Of a stretch of DNA of 6,843 bases, positions 1 through 5,897 are shown one piece after another. Both the position numbers and the translations under genes were made by a program. The stretch comes from Chloroflexaceae bacterium UBA1466. Lineage in GTDB: Bacteria; Chloroflexota; Chloroflexia; Chloroflexales; Chloroflexaceae. The stretch covers positions 1-6,843 of the forward strand of contig DCSM01000025.1 in the NCBI GenBank assembly GCA_002325605.1. The letters run 5' to 3'. Position 1 is the stretch's first letter. Every line of letters starts with the position of its first letter. Under the pieces are notes generated by a model, which was not told where the DNA came from, did no database searches, and saw only the letters and a program-made list of their open reading frames with translations.

Positions 1-1115
1 CCTTGGGCCAACGAAAGGAAAGTTAAATAGGTTGGGGCATTATCCAGAACCGAGGAAAGCCCGCCCGAAGCCCAGAAAAATTGCCAGGATTGAGTCAGGC
101 CAAGTTTTACGCCTTCAGTCCGCAAAATCTCAAGCGCGGGAACCATCGCTAAGAAGATGCCGATGAAGAGAAAAGCCACTTCTTGAATGGGGCTGAAGGA
201 AAAATTGTTTTTCTGGCGGGTTTCGGAACTCAGCGGCGCGGTTATGAAGGATAGCCCAGCCATTGCTAAGATGATGAACTCGCGCAAAAACTGCATTGGC
301 CCATGCTCAAGGCCCCAAGTCGCCAGTTGATTAGGGGTGATAAAGACAACCGCCAGCAACACGCCCAAAAGCCACAAAAAGTTGAGGCCCCCACAAATTT
401 TGAGAGGTTGTTGCGCTTTGGTATCGAGGGCAAGCTGATAGGCCGTTTCTTTCTGGTATTGCTTTTTATCCCAAAAATAAAAGACGCAGAACAAAAGACT
501 TAGAGCTACAACCCATTCTGCGATCAGATTTAAGGTCCAAAAGAAGGGTACACCATTCAAATAGCCCAGAAAAAGCGGGGGATCACCGATAGGCAAAAGA
601 CACCCACCGATGTTGCTGACGGCAAAAATAAAGAAGACGGGGAGGTGATTAGTATGTTTTCGCTCAGAATTTGTTTTCAAAAAGGGGCGAATCAGTAACA
701 TACTCGCGCCTGTTGTGCCTACAAGATTAGCTAAAACTGCGCCGATGGCCAGAAAAGCCACATTGATGCTTGGCAAACCCCGCAGATCGCCCTCTAAATA
801 GATTGCGCCAGAGATGACATAGAGCGCAAAAAGCAGACCAATGAAGGCGAAGTATTCTTCCAGGCTTTCAAAGAGCAAATTCTCGCTTTTGAGGCTAAAA
901 ACGAGAATAATCACGGGCAACGACCACAAAAGTGCAATGAAGAGTTTGTTCCAGTTGTTTTCCCAGAAATGCACAATCTTGCTCTGCCCAAAATTGGCGG
1001 CGATAAAGGACATAACTCCGATAGTGAGTAAGAGACCCGTAAAGGGTAGCACCGACCAAAGCGGAAAGAGCGAGACTTCAGCGGTCTTTTGAACGTTAGC
1101 TGTGAAGGAAAACAT
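1..1115 (-). CDS. Sodium:proton antiporter, ArsB/NhaD-type ion transporter superfamily (3'-truncated by window edge)
   Basis: Polytopic inner-membrane transporter, probably exchanging Na+ for H+. I translated it by hand from the ATG at 1115-1113; 371 full codons are visible and the frame is open at the left edge, so the C-terminus is missing. Family members are roughly 430-470 residues by recall. Hydrophobic segments alternate throughout. Three glycine/proline-rich signatures recur in this family: GTTGASMLLIRP (residues 133-144), NIGGCLLPIGDPP (168-180) and LSSVLDNAPTYL (353-364), the last being the second-repeat counterpart containing Asp-Asn. An in-frame TAG lies three codons upstream, so this ATG or a later start must be used. 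The only purine-rich SD-like stretch (GAAAGG) is about 16 bases upstream and inside a hairpin, so translation initiation looks weak or controlled. The gene has its own promoter and follows the symporter terminator. The superfamily is clear; the transported ion is inferred from family annotation and could be another anion or cation. Confidence 0.85.
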   Translation of the reverse strand, partial: MFSFTANVQKTAEVSLFPLWSVLPFTGLLLTIGVMSFIAANFGQSKIVHFWENNWNKLFIALLWSLPVIILVFSLKSENLLFESLEEYFAFIGLLFALYVISGAIYLEGDLRGLPSINVAFLAIGAVLANLVGTTGASMLLIRPFLKTNSERKHTNHLPVFFIFAVSNIGGCLLPIGDPPLFLGYLNGVPFFWTLNLIAEWVVALSLLFCVFYFWDKKQYQKETAYQLALDTKAQQPLKICGGLNFLWLLGVLLAVVFITPNQLATWGLEHGPMQFLREFIILAMAGLSFITAPLSSETRQKNNFSFSPIQEVAFLFIGIFLAMVPALEILRTEGVKLGLTQSWQFFWASGGLSSVLDNAPTYLTFLSLAQ

Positions 1116-1127
1116 TGTGAGCTAAAC

Positions 1128-1141
1128 TAACCTTTCGGTTA
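1128..1141 (-). promoter_or_regulatory. Small GNRA-loop hairpin in the antiporter 5' leader
   Basis: On the minus strand TAACC-GAAA-GGTTA forms a perfect 5-bp stem closed by a GAAA tetraloop, 12 bases before the antiporter start. It encloses the only SD-like bases (GAAAGG) in the leader. It could mask or position the ribosome site, but a stem this short can also arise by chance. Confidence 0.35.
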
Positions 1142-1176
1142 AACAGATAGAAGAGAGGAATCAAGAGCCGAACGCT

Positions 1177-1205
1177 AGTTTACCACACTTTAGCTTACTT
1201 GCCAA
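1177..1205 (-). promoter_or_regulatory. Sigma70-type promoter for the antiporter gene
   Basis: Reading the minus strand, a -35 box TTGGCA (1205-1200, 5 of 6 consensus) is separated by 17 bases from a -10 box TAAACT (1182-1177, 4 of 6), which is preceded by TGG as an extended -10. Transcription would begin near 1170, giving a leader of about 55 bases. It lies after the symporter terminator, so the antiporter appears to be an independent transcription unit. Confidence 0.6.
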
Positions 1206-1229
1206 ATAGTTTTGGGCTACTCTCACGCT

Positions 1230-1273
1230 AAAAAAATGACGAAAAGGTGCATCTTTGCAGCTTTTCGTCATTT
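1230..1273 (-). terminator. Rho-independent terminator after the symporter gene
   Basis: A 13-bp perfect inverted repeat (arms 1234-1246 and 1261-1273, AAATGACGAAAAG and its complement) continues, after one G-G mismatch, into 4 more pairs (1248-1251 with 1256-1259) and a 4-base loop. On the minus strand it begins about 30 bases after the symporter stop, and the T-run extends past the arm to 1230. This is a strong intrinsic terminator. The A/T runs on both sides of the stem could let it act in both directions, although no plus-strand gene is seen. Confidence 0.85.
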
Positions 1274-1302
1274 CACACCAGATTGCGATTCGATGGTCTT
1301 CT

Positions 1303-3057
1303 TCACGTTGCCCTCTGTTGCTCGGTGGAAGAACCGTAACCTGGGGGGAGAAGATAGTTTTTTTGATTAAAAGGAGTTCGGGGCACTAATCTTAGGTTGC
1401 GCGGAATTCGCACAAATTCAACAAGTTGTTGCACCTCTTCTGGGGGTTTGGCGGTGAGGCGGGAAACCCCAAAAGTCGTGATAAAATTGAGGAAGGCCCC
1501 AATTACGCCAATTCCTTCAGCACTAATGCCCCAAAAGTAGGGAGCAAGCGAAACTTTACAAAAATGCTCCAGTAGAATAAAGGTACTAGTAAAAACTAAC
1601 CCAAGCACCATCCCGCTCATTGCTCCGACCTTTGTGGTTCGTTTGTCGAAAATCCCTAAGAAAATGATTGGAAAGAAACTCGCTGCCGCCAGCCCAAAAG
1701 TGAAGGTTACCATTTGGGCTACAAAGCCGAAGGGATTTACGCCAAAATAGCCTGCAATCAGGACGGTCAAGAAGATCACAAGCCGACTTACGAACAAGCG
1801 TTGCTTTTCGTTCGCTTGGGGGTTGAAAAGATGATAGTAAAGGTCGTGCGAAATGGAACTAGTGATTACCAACAAGAGGCCCGAAGCAGTTGAAAGGGCA
1901 GCGGCCAAGCCACCCGCCGCGACCAGCGCCGTCACGATAGTGGGCAGATGTGTCATTTCAGGGTTGGCTAACACGATAATGTCTTGCTCAATCCGAATGT
2001 CCGAGGTAGCCGAGTTTGGGCGGAGTTGCAACTTGCCATCTTGGTCTTTGTCCTGAAGGCCAAGGAGGCCCGTTTTTTGCCAACTAATCGCCCACGCAAG
2101 GTCGGGGTCAGATTGAATCTCGGTCAGAGTCTTACCATTGAGCGCATTCAGAATCGTATATTTGGCGAAAACTGCAATTGCAGGAGCGGTTGTATAGAGC
2201 AAACTGATGAAAACTAAGGCCCAAAAAGCTGAGTAACGAGCGGCTCTTACGCTGGGAACCGTATAAAAGCGCACAATGATGTGGGGCAAACCAGCCGTGC
2301 CAAGCATTAAAGTGCAAGTGATGGCCAACACATCAAGCAAAGGCTTATTTTGGAAAGGTGCAACATACTCTTGGAACCCAAGTTCAACTTGGAGGCGATT
2401 AAGCTTGGGGACAAGATCGCTAAAAGTAAAGCCCAATTGGGGGATTGGGTTGCCCGTTAATTGCAGCGAAAGCGCAATGGCTGGGACAAGATAGGCCGTA
2501 AGTAGAATCGCGCATTGAACTACTTGGGTCCAAGTAATGCCTTTCATGCCACCTAAGATCGCAAAAAAAGCGATCACGACCATGCCAATGCCGACTCCCC
2601 ATTCGATTGGTAAATCCAAAAAGCGGCTGAAGATAATCCCAACGCCGCGCATTTGGCTGGCGATGTAGGTCAAGGAGATAAAAATGGTAACGCCTGCGGC
2701 CAAGGCGCGGGCCGCTTTAGAATAGTACCGTTCGCCCACAAAGTCGGGCAGGGTATATTTGCCAAATTTGCGGAGGTAGGGAGCCAGCAAAAGGGCCAAT
2801 AAGACATAGCCGCCTGTCCAACCCAGCAGATAGATTGTGCCATCATAGCCCAAAAAAGCTACCGTCCCCGCCATTGAAAGAAAGGAAGCGGCGGACATCC
2901 AATCGGCGGCGGTAGCGGCTCCATTAGCAATCGCGGGGATTCCTTGCCCAGCCACATAGAACCCACGGGTATCTTTCACCTGCATCGCGTAGCCAATGGC
3001 AAAATAGAGGCCAAAGGTAAGAATTATGATGCTGATGGTTAGAGTTTCAACCCCCAT
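1303..3057 (-). CDS. Sodium:solute symporter large subunit, VC_2705 / acetate-symporter-like subfamily
   Basis: A 584-residue integral membrane protein of the SSS family that uses the Na+ gradient to import a small solute. Relatives are often annotated as acetate/cation symporters (ActP-like), but the substrate cannot be read from sequence. About 12-13 hydrophobic segments are visible. Family hallmarks include GFYVAGQGIPAIANGAATAADWMSAASFL (N-terminal, about 32-60), GERYYSKAAR (108-117), LPHIIVRFYTVPS (258-269) and AAGGLAAALSTASGLLLVI (380-398), whose Ser/Thr pair is expected near the sodium site. A hydrophilic insert at about 303-370 contains DKDQDG (336-341), an EF-hand-like calcium-loop motif. 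The last ~50 residues are a hydrophilic cytoplasmic tail. The ATG at 3057 follows a GTGGAG ribosome site (3067-3062) with short spacing, and lies 11 bases after the DUF4212 stop. That adjacency to DUF4212 is the standard partner arrangement of this subfamily and confirms it. Confidence 0.93.
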   Translation of the reverse strand: MGVETLTISIIILTFGLYFAIGYAMQVKDTRGFYVAGQGIPAIANGAATAADWMSAASFLSMAGTVAFLGYDGTIYLLGWTGGYVLLALLLAPYLRKFGKYTLPDFVGERYYSKAARALAAGVTIFISLTYIASQMRGVGIIFSRFLDLPIEWGVGIGMVVIAFFAILGGMKGITWTQVVQCAILLTAYLVPAIALSLQLTGNPIPQLGFTFSDLVPKLNRLQVELGFQEYVAPFQNKPLLDVLAITCTLMLGTAGLPHIIVRFYTVPSVRAARYSAFWALVFISLLYTTAPAIAVFAKYTILNALNGKTLTEIQSDPDLAWAISWQKTGLLGLQDKDQDGKLQLRPNSATSDIRIEQDIIVLANPEMTHLPTIVTALVAAGGLAAALSTASGLLLVITSSISHDLYYHLFNPQANEKQRLFVSRLVIFLTVLIAGYFGVNPFGFVAQMVTFTFGLAAASFFPIIFLGIFDKRTTKVGAMSGMVLGLVFTSTFILLEHFCKVSLAPYFWGISAEGIGVIGAFLNFITTFGVSRLTAKPPEEVQQLVEFVRIPRNLRLVPRTPFNQKNYLLPPGYGSSTEQQRAT

Positions 3058-3068
3058 GAGGCTCCACT

Positions 3069-3323
3069 TTACTCATGAACATCATAAGCTTTGTCAAGCA
3101 CGTCCATAAGTAAACAATAGGCCAGTACAATGCCAATGAAAAAGAGTAAGGAGCCTTGTTGAGCAAACCAAAACCCCATTGGGAGTTGGCCAACTTTGAA
3201 GGCAGCTAAGGGGCGGGCGAGAAGAATGCTACAGCCATAGGAAACAAAAGCCCAAAGCGTTAAGAGCCCCCCAATCAGGAGGGTGTTTTTTTTCCAATAT
3301 GCTGCGAGGCGTTCTTCCGACAT
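3069..3323 (-). CDS. DUF4212 small subunit of the sodium:solute symporter
   Basis: An 84-residue membrane protein with two hydrophobic segments (about 14-36 and 50-73). The conserved LPMGFWFAQQGSLLFF block (47-62) introduces the second one, and a short charged C-terminal tail (LDKAYDVHE) follows. This matches DUF4212, the probable small subunit always encoded just before VC_2705-type symporters. Its role is thought to be assembly or regulation of the large subunit; no biochemical function is visible here. The ATG at 3323 is preceded by TTTAGG about 7 bases upstream, a weak ribosome site. The gene is the first of a two-gene operon with the symporter, driven by a promoter with a perfect -10 box at 3371-3366. 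Length is normal for the family and there are no defects. Confidence 0.92.
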   Translation of the reverse strand: MSEERLAAYWKKNTLLIGGLLTLWAFVSYGCSILLARPLAAFKVGQLPMGFWFAQQGSLLFFIGIVLAYCLLMDVLDKAYDVHE

Positions 3324-3330
3324 TTAGTAC

Positions 3331-3339
3331 CTAAACTAA
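3331..3339 (-). promoter_or_regulatory. TTAGTTTAG leader element shared by the two transporter transcripts
   Basis: The minus-strand 9-mer TTAGTTTAG occurs 7 bases before the DUF4212 ATG. The identical 9-mer occurs at 1130-1122, 6 bases before the antiporter ATG. Both copies sit in the ribosome-loading zone. This could be a shared translation-control element or an AT-rich coincidence. Confidence 0.25.
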
Positions 3340-3365
3340 GTTTCAACTTCCATTAAACCTAGTCT

Positions 3366-3371
3366 ATTATA
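3366..3371 (-). promoter_or_regulatory. -10 box of the DUF4212-symporter operon promoter
   Basis: The minus strand reads CCTATAATAG, a perfect TATAAT at 3371-3366. No convincing -35 is found: the hexamer at 17-base spacing is ATTTTC. The promoter may therefore need an activator. Predicted transcription start is near 3359, with a leader of about 36 bases. The upstream DNA (3371-3430) is AT-rich and includes the 12-bp palindrome AAAAATATTTTT at 3417-3428. Confidence 0.55.
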
Positions 3372-3450
3372 GGTTTTCAAAATCAGGAGAAAATAAGGGT
3401 TGTGTGAAATTTTGGTAAAAATATTTTTGGGCAATAGGCGCACAAATGCC

Positions 3451-3473
3451 TCTGGCTAGGCCCAGGAGCCAGA
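3451..3473. other. Hairpin TCTGGCT/AGCCAGA in the intergenic region
   Basis: A perfect 7-bp inverted repeat (3451-3457 and 3467-3473) with a 9-base loop, roughly 55 bases past the end of the candidate small membrane protein gene. There is no clear T-run on the minus strand, so it would be a poor intrinsic terminator. It may stabilise the 3' end of the regulator operon mRNA. Confidence 0.4.
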
Positions 3474-3480
3474 TTTACAC

Positions 3481-3511
3481 AGACTCAAGCAACCTAGAAT
3501 GCTTGGGGTCT
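3481..3511. other. Imperfect hairpin next to 3451-3473
   Basis: AGACTCAAGC (3481-3490) pairs with GCTTGGGGTCT (3501-3511), allowing one G-T wobble and one bulged G, with a 10-base loop. Only 7 bases separate it from the neighbouring hairpin. The pair could jointly form the 3' end of the two-component operon transcript. No U-tract is present. Confidence 0.35.
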
Positions 3512-3527
3512 CAGGCCATGCCCGTTT

Positions 3528-3737
3528 TTAGCCCTCGCGGGAGGGTGATTTGGGGTCACAGCGATGCTGCATGACGGGAAATAATCTATCGAGAGCCAAA
3601 AGCGCCAACATCACAAGCGGGACTCGTAAGAGAATCAGGAAGGAAAGCCCGACCCAATCTAGCCCAAAAAGTGCTTGAAAGATGATCATAACCTGCACGG
3701 TGTTGATTTTTGGGCCCGCCGCGACCCAAAAACGCAC
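3528..3737 (-). CDS. Candidate small membrane protein, translationally coupled to the histidine kinase
   Basis: Not recognised. It is a 69-residue reading frame starting at GTG (3737-3735) directly abutting the kinase TAG, with a good ribosome site AAAGGA about 5 bases upstream inside the end of the kinase gene. Residues 15-57 are strongly hydrophobic and could form one long or two short membrane helices split by an Arg-Val-Pro turn (38-40). A short N-terminus and a charged C-terminal tail (HRCDPKSPSREG) flank them. An internal ATG at residue 17 would give 53 residues. The immediate adjacency, ribosome site and membrane character argue for a real gene, perhaps an accessory of the sensor kinase. 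The short length and lack of a recognised family argue for caution. Function is unknown. Confidence 0.5.
   Translation of the reverse strand: MRFWVAAGPKINTVQVMIIFQALFGLDWVGLSFLILLRVPLVMLALLALDRLFPVMQHRCDPKSPSREG
3707..3732 (-). promoter_or_regulatory. Hairpin over the start of the small membrane protein gene
   Basis: TTTTTGGG and CCCAAAAA form a perfect 8-bp stem (3725-3732 with 3707-3714) around a GC-rich 10-base loop. It begins 2 bases after the GTG start and 5 bases after the kinase stop. No T-run follows, so it is not a standard terminator. It may reduce translation of the small gene or process the mRNA after the kinase. Confidence 0.35.
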
Positions 3738-4979
3738 CTATTCCTTTCTGCCACTAGCCATTTTGCGCCATCCGTCTACCCAACCAGCGATAAGGTTTGG
3801 CTTGGAGAATTTGCGCTTCTTATCTTCGGTCTGTCGGATTGGGACTCGAAGCTCCGGGGAAGTGGGGGCTTCGAGGGGCAAAGTAAAATAAAATTGCGTT
3901 CCGCACCCTGGCCCCTCACTTTCAGCCCAAATTTCACCGTGTTGAGCATAAACTAGATGGCAAGCAATGGTAAGCCCAATCCCACTGCCGCCGCTGACGC
4001 GGGCCCGCGATTTGTCTACCCGATAAAAACGTTCAAAAAGGTGGGGGAGATGTTCAGGCGCAACGCCGATTCCCGTATCCTCAACTGAAATCACGAGATG
4101 ATCTTCAGCATCACGGGCCCGCAGCAGAACTTTTCCCTCTTTGGGCGTGTAGCGAAAAGCATTGGTCAATAAGTTGATTAAAATTTGATTGACGCGATCT
4201 GGGTCGGCCCAGACTTTGGGCAAAGTTGTCGGGGCCAGCACGAGGATTTCGATTTGGGAAGCTAAGGAATGAGGCTGAAATTGCAAAATTAGCGTTTCCA
4301 GAAGAGGTTGCAAATCAAAGAGGCGCAAGTTAAGCTGCACTCGCCCAGCTTCCACCCGTGAAAGGATTTCCAAATCCTCGATCAAGCGCAATAACCGCCC
4401 CGATTCGCGCTGAATGAGGGTGAAAGTTTGCCTATTGGGAGCGACCATGCCGTCTAAAAGGCCTTCCATATAACCTTCAATTGTGGCTAACGGCGTGCGT
4501 AATTCATGGGTAACATCAGCGAGGAGGGCCATTCGGTGCTGCTCAGTCTGTTCCAAAGCGGCAGCCAGTTGATTGATGCTGCGGCTCAGTTCGGCCAGTT
4601 CGTCGTCCGACGTAATCATGGTGCGTTCACGGTAAAAGCCTTGCGCCAGTCGCCGACTAACATTCGTGAGGGTTTGTAAAGGCTCTACAATGCGGCTAGA
4701 GACAAAAAGGCTCATGACCATCGCGGCCTCGATAGCCGCTAAAGCAGCCACCAACAGCGCTTCGCCCATTGCAAGTTGGAACCGCTGGAGCAAAAGTTCA
4801 GGGGACAAAGGGTGGATAGTCTTTTGCGGGCCCGTAGCATTTTCGTGTACCAGAAAATCGCGTTCCAAGCCGACATTGGTCATAAAGCGAACTGTGGCCA
4901 GCAAAACGATCACGGTAATCCCACCAATCACCAAGTGGGAAAGAAAGAGCTTCCACCGCAGTTGTTTTCGCCATTGCAC
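3738..4979 (-). CDS. Membrane sensor histidine kinase (HAMP, HisKA, HATPase_c)
   Basis: A 413-residue two-component sensor that autophosphorylates on histidine and passes the phosphate to the adjacent response regulator. Order of parts: transmembrane helix about 11-31; a short extracytoplasmic segment of about 38 residues (32-69), too small for a classical ligand domain; second helix about 70-93; HAMP linker about 94-145; H-box ADVTHELRTP with phospho-acceptor His158; N-box with Asn269 and Asn273; G1 DTGIG (301-305); F-box LFERFYR; G2 GSGIGL (331-336). All catalytic elements are intact. A basic, non-conserved tail follows at 370-413. The start is GTG (4979-4977), preceded by GGGGA 7 bases upstream and only 2 bases after the regulator stop, so translation is probably coupled. 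The architecture resembles BaeS/PhoR-like kinases. The signal is unknown; the tiny sensor loop suggests membrane, ion or stress sensing, or sensing through a partner protein. Confidence 0.95.
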   Translation of the reverse strand: MQWRKQLRWKLFLSHLVIGGITVIVLLATVRFMTNVGLERDFLVHENATGPQKTIHPLSPELLLQRFQLAMGEALLVAALAAIEAAMVMSLFVSSRIVEPLQTLTNVSRRLAQGFYRERTMITSDDELAELSRSINQLAAALEQTEQHRMALLADVTHELRTPLATIEGYMEGLLDGMVAPNRQTFTLIQRESGRLLRLIEDLEILSRVEAGRVQLNLRLFDLQPLLETLILQFQPHSLASQIEILVLAPTTLPKVWADPDRVNQILINLLTNAFRYTPKEGKVLLRARDAEDHLVISVEDTGIGVAPEHLPHLFERFYRVDKSRARVSGGSGIGLTIACHLVYAQHGEIWAESEGPGCGTQFYFTLPLEAPTSPELRVPIRQTEDKKRKFSKPNLIAGWVDGWRKMASGRKE

Positions 4980-4981
4980 GG

Positions 4982-5680
4982 CTATTTCCCCACAAATTTG
5001 TAGCCGACTCCACGAACGGTTTGAATCAGCAAAGGGGCCGCAGGGTTATCTTCCAACTTGCGGCGCAGCGTGCCGATGTGTACATCAACCACGCGATCAA
5101 TCCCCAGAAAATCGCGCCCCCAGACGCGCTGCAACAATTCTTCGCGGGTAAAGACGCGCCCTGGCTGGCGAGCTAAAGCATAGAGCAGATCAAACTCCCG
5201 TGGCGTTAATTCAACCAAAGTTTCATTCCAACAGACTTCGCGCCGTTCAGAATCAATCACCAAAGCTTCAAATTGCAAAATGGGGCGGCAGGATGCTGTA
5301 AGCTCGGCGACGGGCCGGCTGCGGCGCAAAATGGCTTTCACGCGGGCCACCAGTTCGCGGGGGCTGAAGGGTTTGGTCATATAGTCGTCTGCGCCCACCG
5401 ATAGCCCAATTAGTTTATCTACTTCTTCGGTACGAGCCGTCAGCATTATGACAAAGACATCGGTCTCTTGGTGCAAACGACGACAAACCTCAATGCCATC
5501 TAGGCCTGGCAACATGACATCTAAAATGACCAGATCGGGGCGAGCAGAACGGGCTAACGTGAGGGCTGTTGGGCCATCAAAGGCACAATAGACGCTGTAG
5601 CCCGCTGCCCGAAGGTAATTTGCTACCAGGTCTACGATAGGTTGCTCATCATCAACAACAAGGATCGTTATGGGTTCCAC
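4982..5680 (-). CDS. OmpR/PhoB-family response regulator
   Basis: A 232-residue DNA-binding transcription regulator. The receiver domain (about 4-118) has the acidic pair Asp10/Asp11, phospho-acceptor Asp54 in VILDVMLPG, Thr81 and Lys103 (MTKPFSP), so all phosphorylation-site residues are present. A linker of about 15 residues leads to a winged-helix trans_reg_C domain (about 134-230) with LTPREFDLLYALA, the recognition helix region RVVDVHIGTLRRKLE and the terminal wing VRGVGYKF. The start is GTG (5680-5678), giving MEPITILVVDDE; no strong ribosome site is visible before it. It is the first gene of an operon with the histidine kinase. The upstream TGTAACT direct repeat with 11-bp period is a plausible autoregulatory binding site. 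Target genes are not known. Confidence 0.96.
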   Translation of the reverse strand: MEPITILVVDDEQPIVDLVANYLRAAGYSVYCAFDGPTALTLARSARPDLVILDVMLPGLDGIEVCRRLHQETDVFVIMLTARTEEVDKLIGLSVGADDYMTKPFSPRELVARVKAILRRSRPVAELTASCRPILQFEALVIDSERREVCWNETLVELTPREFDLLYALARQPGRVFTREELLQRVWGRDFLGIDRVVDVHIGTLRRKLEDNPAAPLLIQTVRGVGYKFVGK

Positions 5681-5710
5681 ACAAGGGTCACTTCTATCAA
5701 GAGGGCAAAC

Positions 5711-5728
5711 TGTAACTCTGTTGTAACT
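5711..5728 (-). promoter_or_regulatory. TGTAACT-N4-TGTAACT direct repeat, candidate response-regulator operator
   Basis: Two exact copies of TGTAACT (plus-strand reading 5711-5717 and 5722-5728) are separated by 4 bases, an 11-bp period. OmpR/PhoB-type regulators bind as head-to-tail dimers to such 11-bp-spaced half-sites (the Pho box has the same geometry). The pair is about 30 bases before the regulator GTG and just downstream of the extended -10, which suggests negative autoregulation if that promoter is correct. Confidence 0.6.
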
Positions 5729-5734
5729 GTTGCT

Positions 5735-5743
5735 ATCATACCA
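5735..5743 (-). promoter_or_regulatory. Extended -10 promoter element for the two-component operon
   Basis: The minus strand reads TGGTATGAT, a TATGAT (5 of 6) with the TG extension. No -35 box occurs at 16-18 bases: TTGGTA at 5766-5761 is 20 bases away, too far. Predicted transcription start is around 5728. This would place the TGTAACT repeat on the start site and the 11-bp tandem repeats at about -43 to -75. Confidence 0.45.
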
Positions 5744-5770
5744 CAGTTTGGCCCGTGCGTTACCAAAATA

Positions 5771-5803
5771 GCGCCTATTTTGCGCCTATTTTGGGCCCAT
5801 TTT
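5771..5803. repeat. Three 11-bp tandem repeats (GCGCCTATTTT type) upstream of the regulator
   Basis: Units at 5771-5781 and 5782-5792 are identical (GCGCCTATTTT); the third (5793-5803) is GGGCCCATTTT. The ATTTTG core recurs exactly every 11 bases (5777, 5788, 5799), placing the sites on one face of the helix. The first unit also forms a near-perfect palindrome with the preceding bases (CAAAATAG-CGC-CTATTTTG, 5764-5782). These are candidate binding sites for a regulator upstream of the operon promoter. Confidence 0.6.
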
Positions 5804-5814
5804 GGGGCCCAAAA
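5789..5814. other. Perfect 10-bp hairpin TTTTGGGCCC/GGGCCCAAAA
   Basis: Arms 5789-5798 and 5805-5814 are exact complements around a 6-base loop. It overlaps the third 11-bp tandem unit and abuts the terminator-like element before it. It could extend termination from the restriction-modification gene, but on the minus strand no T-run follows. Its TTTTGGG/CCCAAAA arms resemble the hairpin at 3707-3732. Confidence 0.5.
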
Positions 5815-5842
5815 AACCTTCCAGGCTTGGGAGATTTGGAAG
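5811..5842 (-). terminator. Probable Rho-independent terminator after the type ISP gene
   Basis: On the minus strand CTTCCA (5842-5837) pairs with TGGAAG (5823-5818) around a 13-base loop. It is followed by GTTTTTT (5817-5811), about 55 bases after the stop codon. The stem is short and the loop large, so strength is moderate; the second hairpin immediately after may assist. Confidence 0.45.
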
Positions 5843-5897
5843 TTTTGAGCTATCTTTTTTTGATTCTCTGGACCTTGCGTTCAGCAAAGAGAAGCAT

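Noticed and set aside
303..1092. Plus-strand frames of 66 and 83 residues at the left end
   Set aside because: Both are antisense to the antiporter, whose family motifs are clear on the minus strand.
3707..3732. Intrinsic terminator right after the histidine kinase
   Set aside because: The 8-bp stem is not followed by a T-run on the minus strand, and it sits inside the start of a plausible small gene, so it was listed only as a hairpin.
4666..5151. 161-residue plus-strand reading frame
   Set aside because: It lies entirely antisense to the intact histidine kinase and response regulator, has no recognisable domain, and its composition is that of a reversed coding strand.
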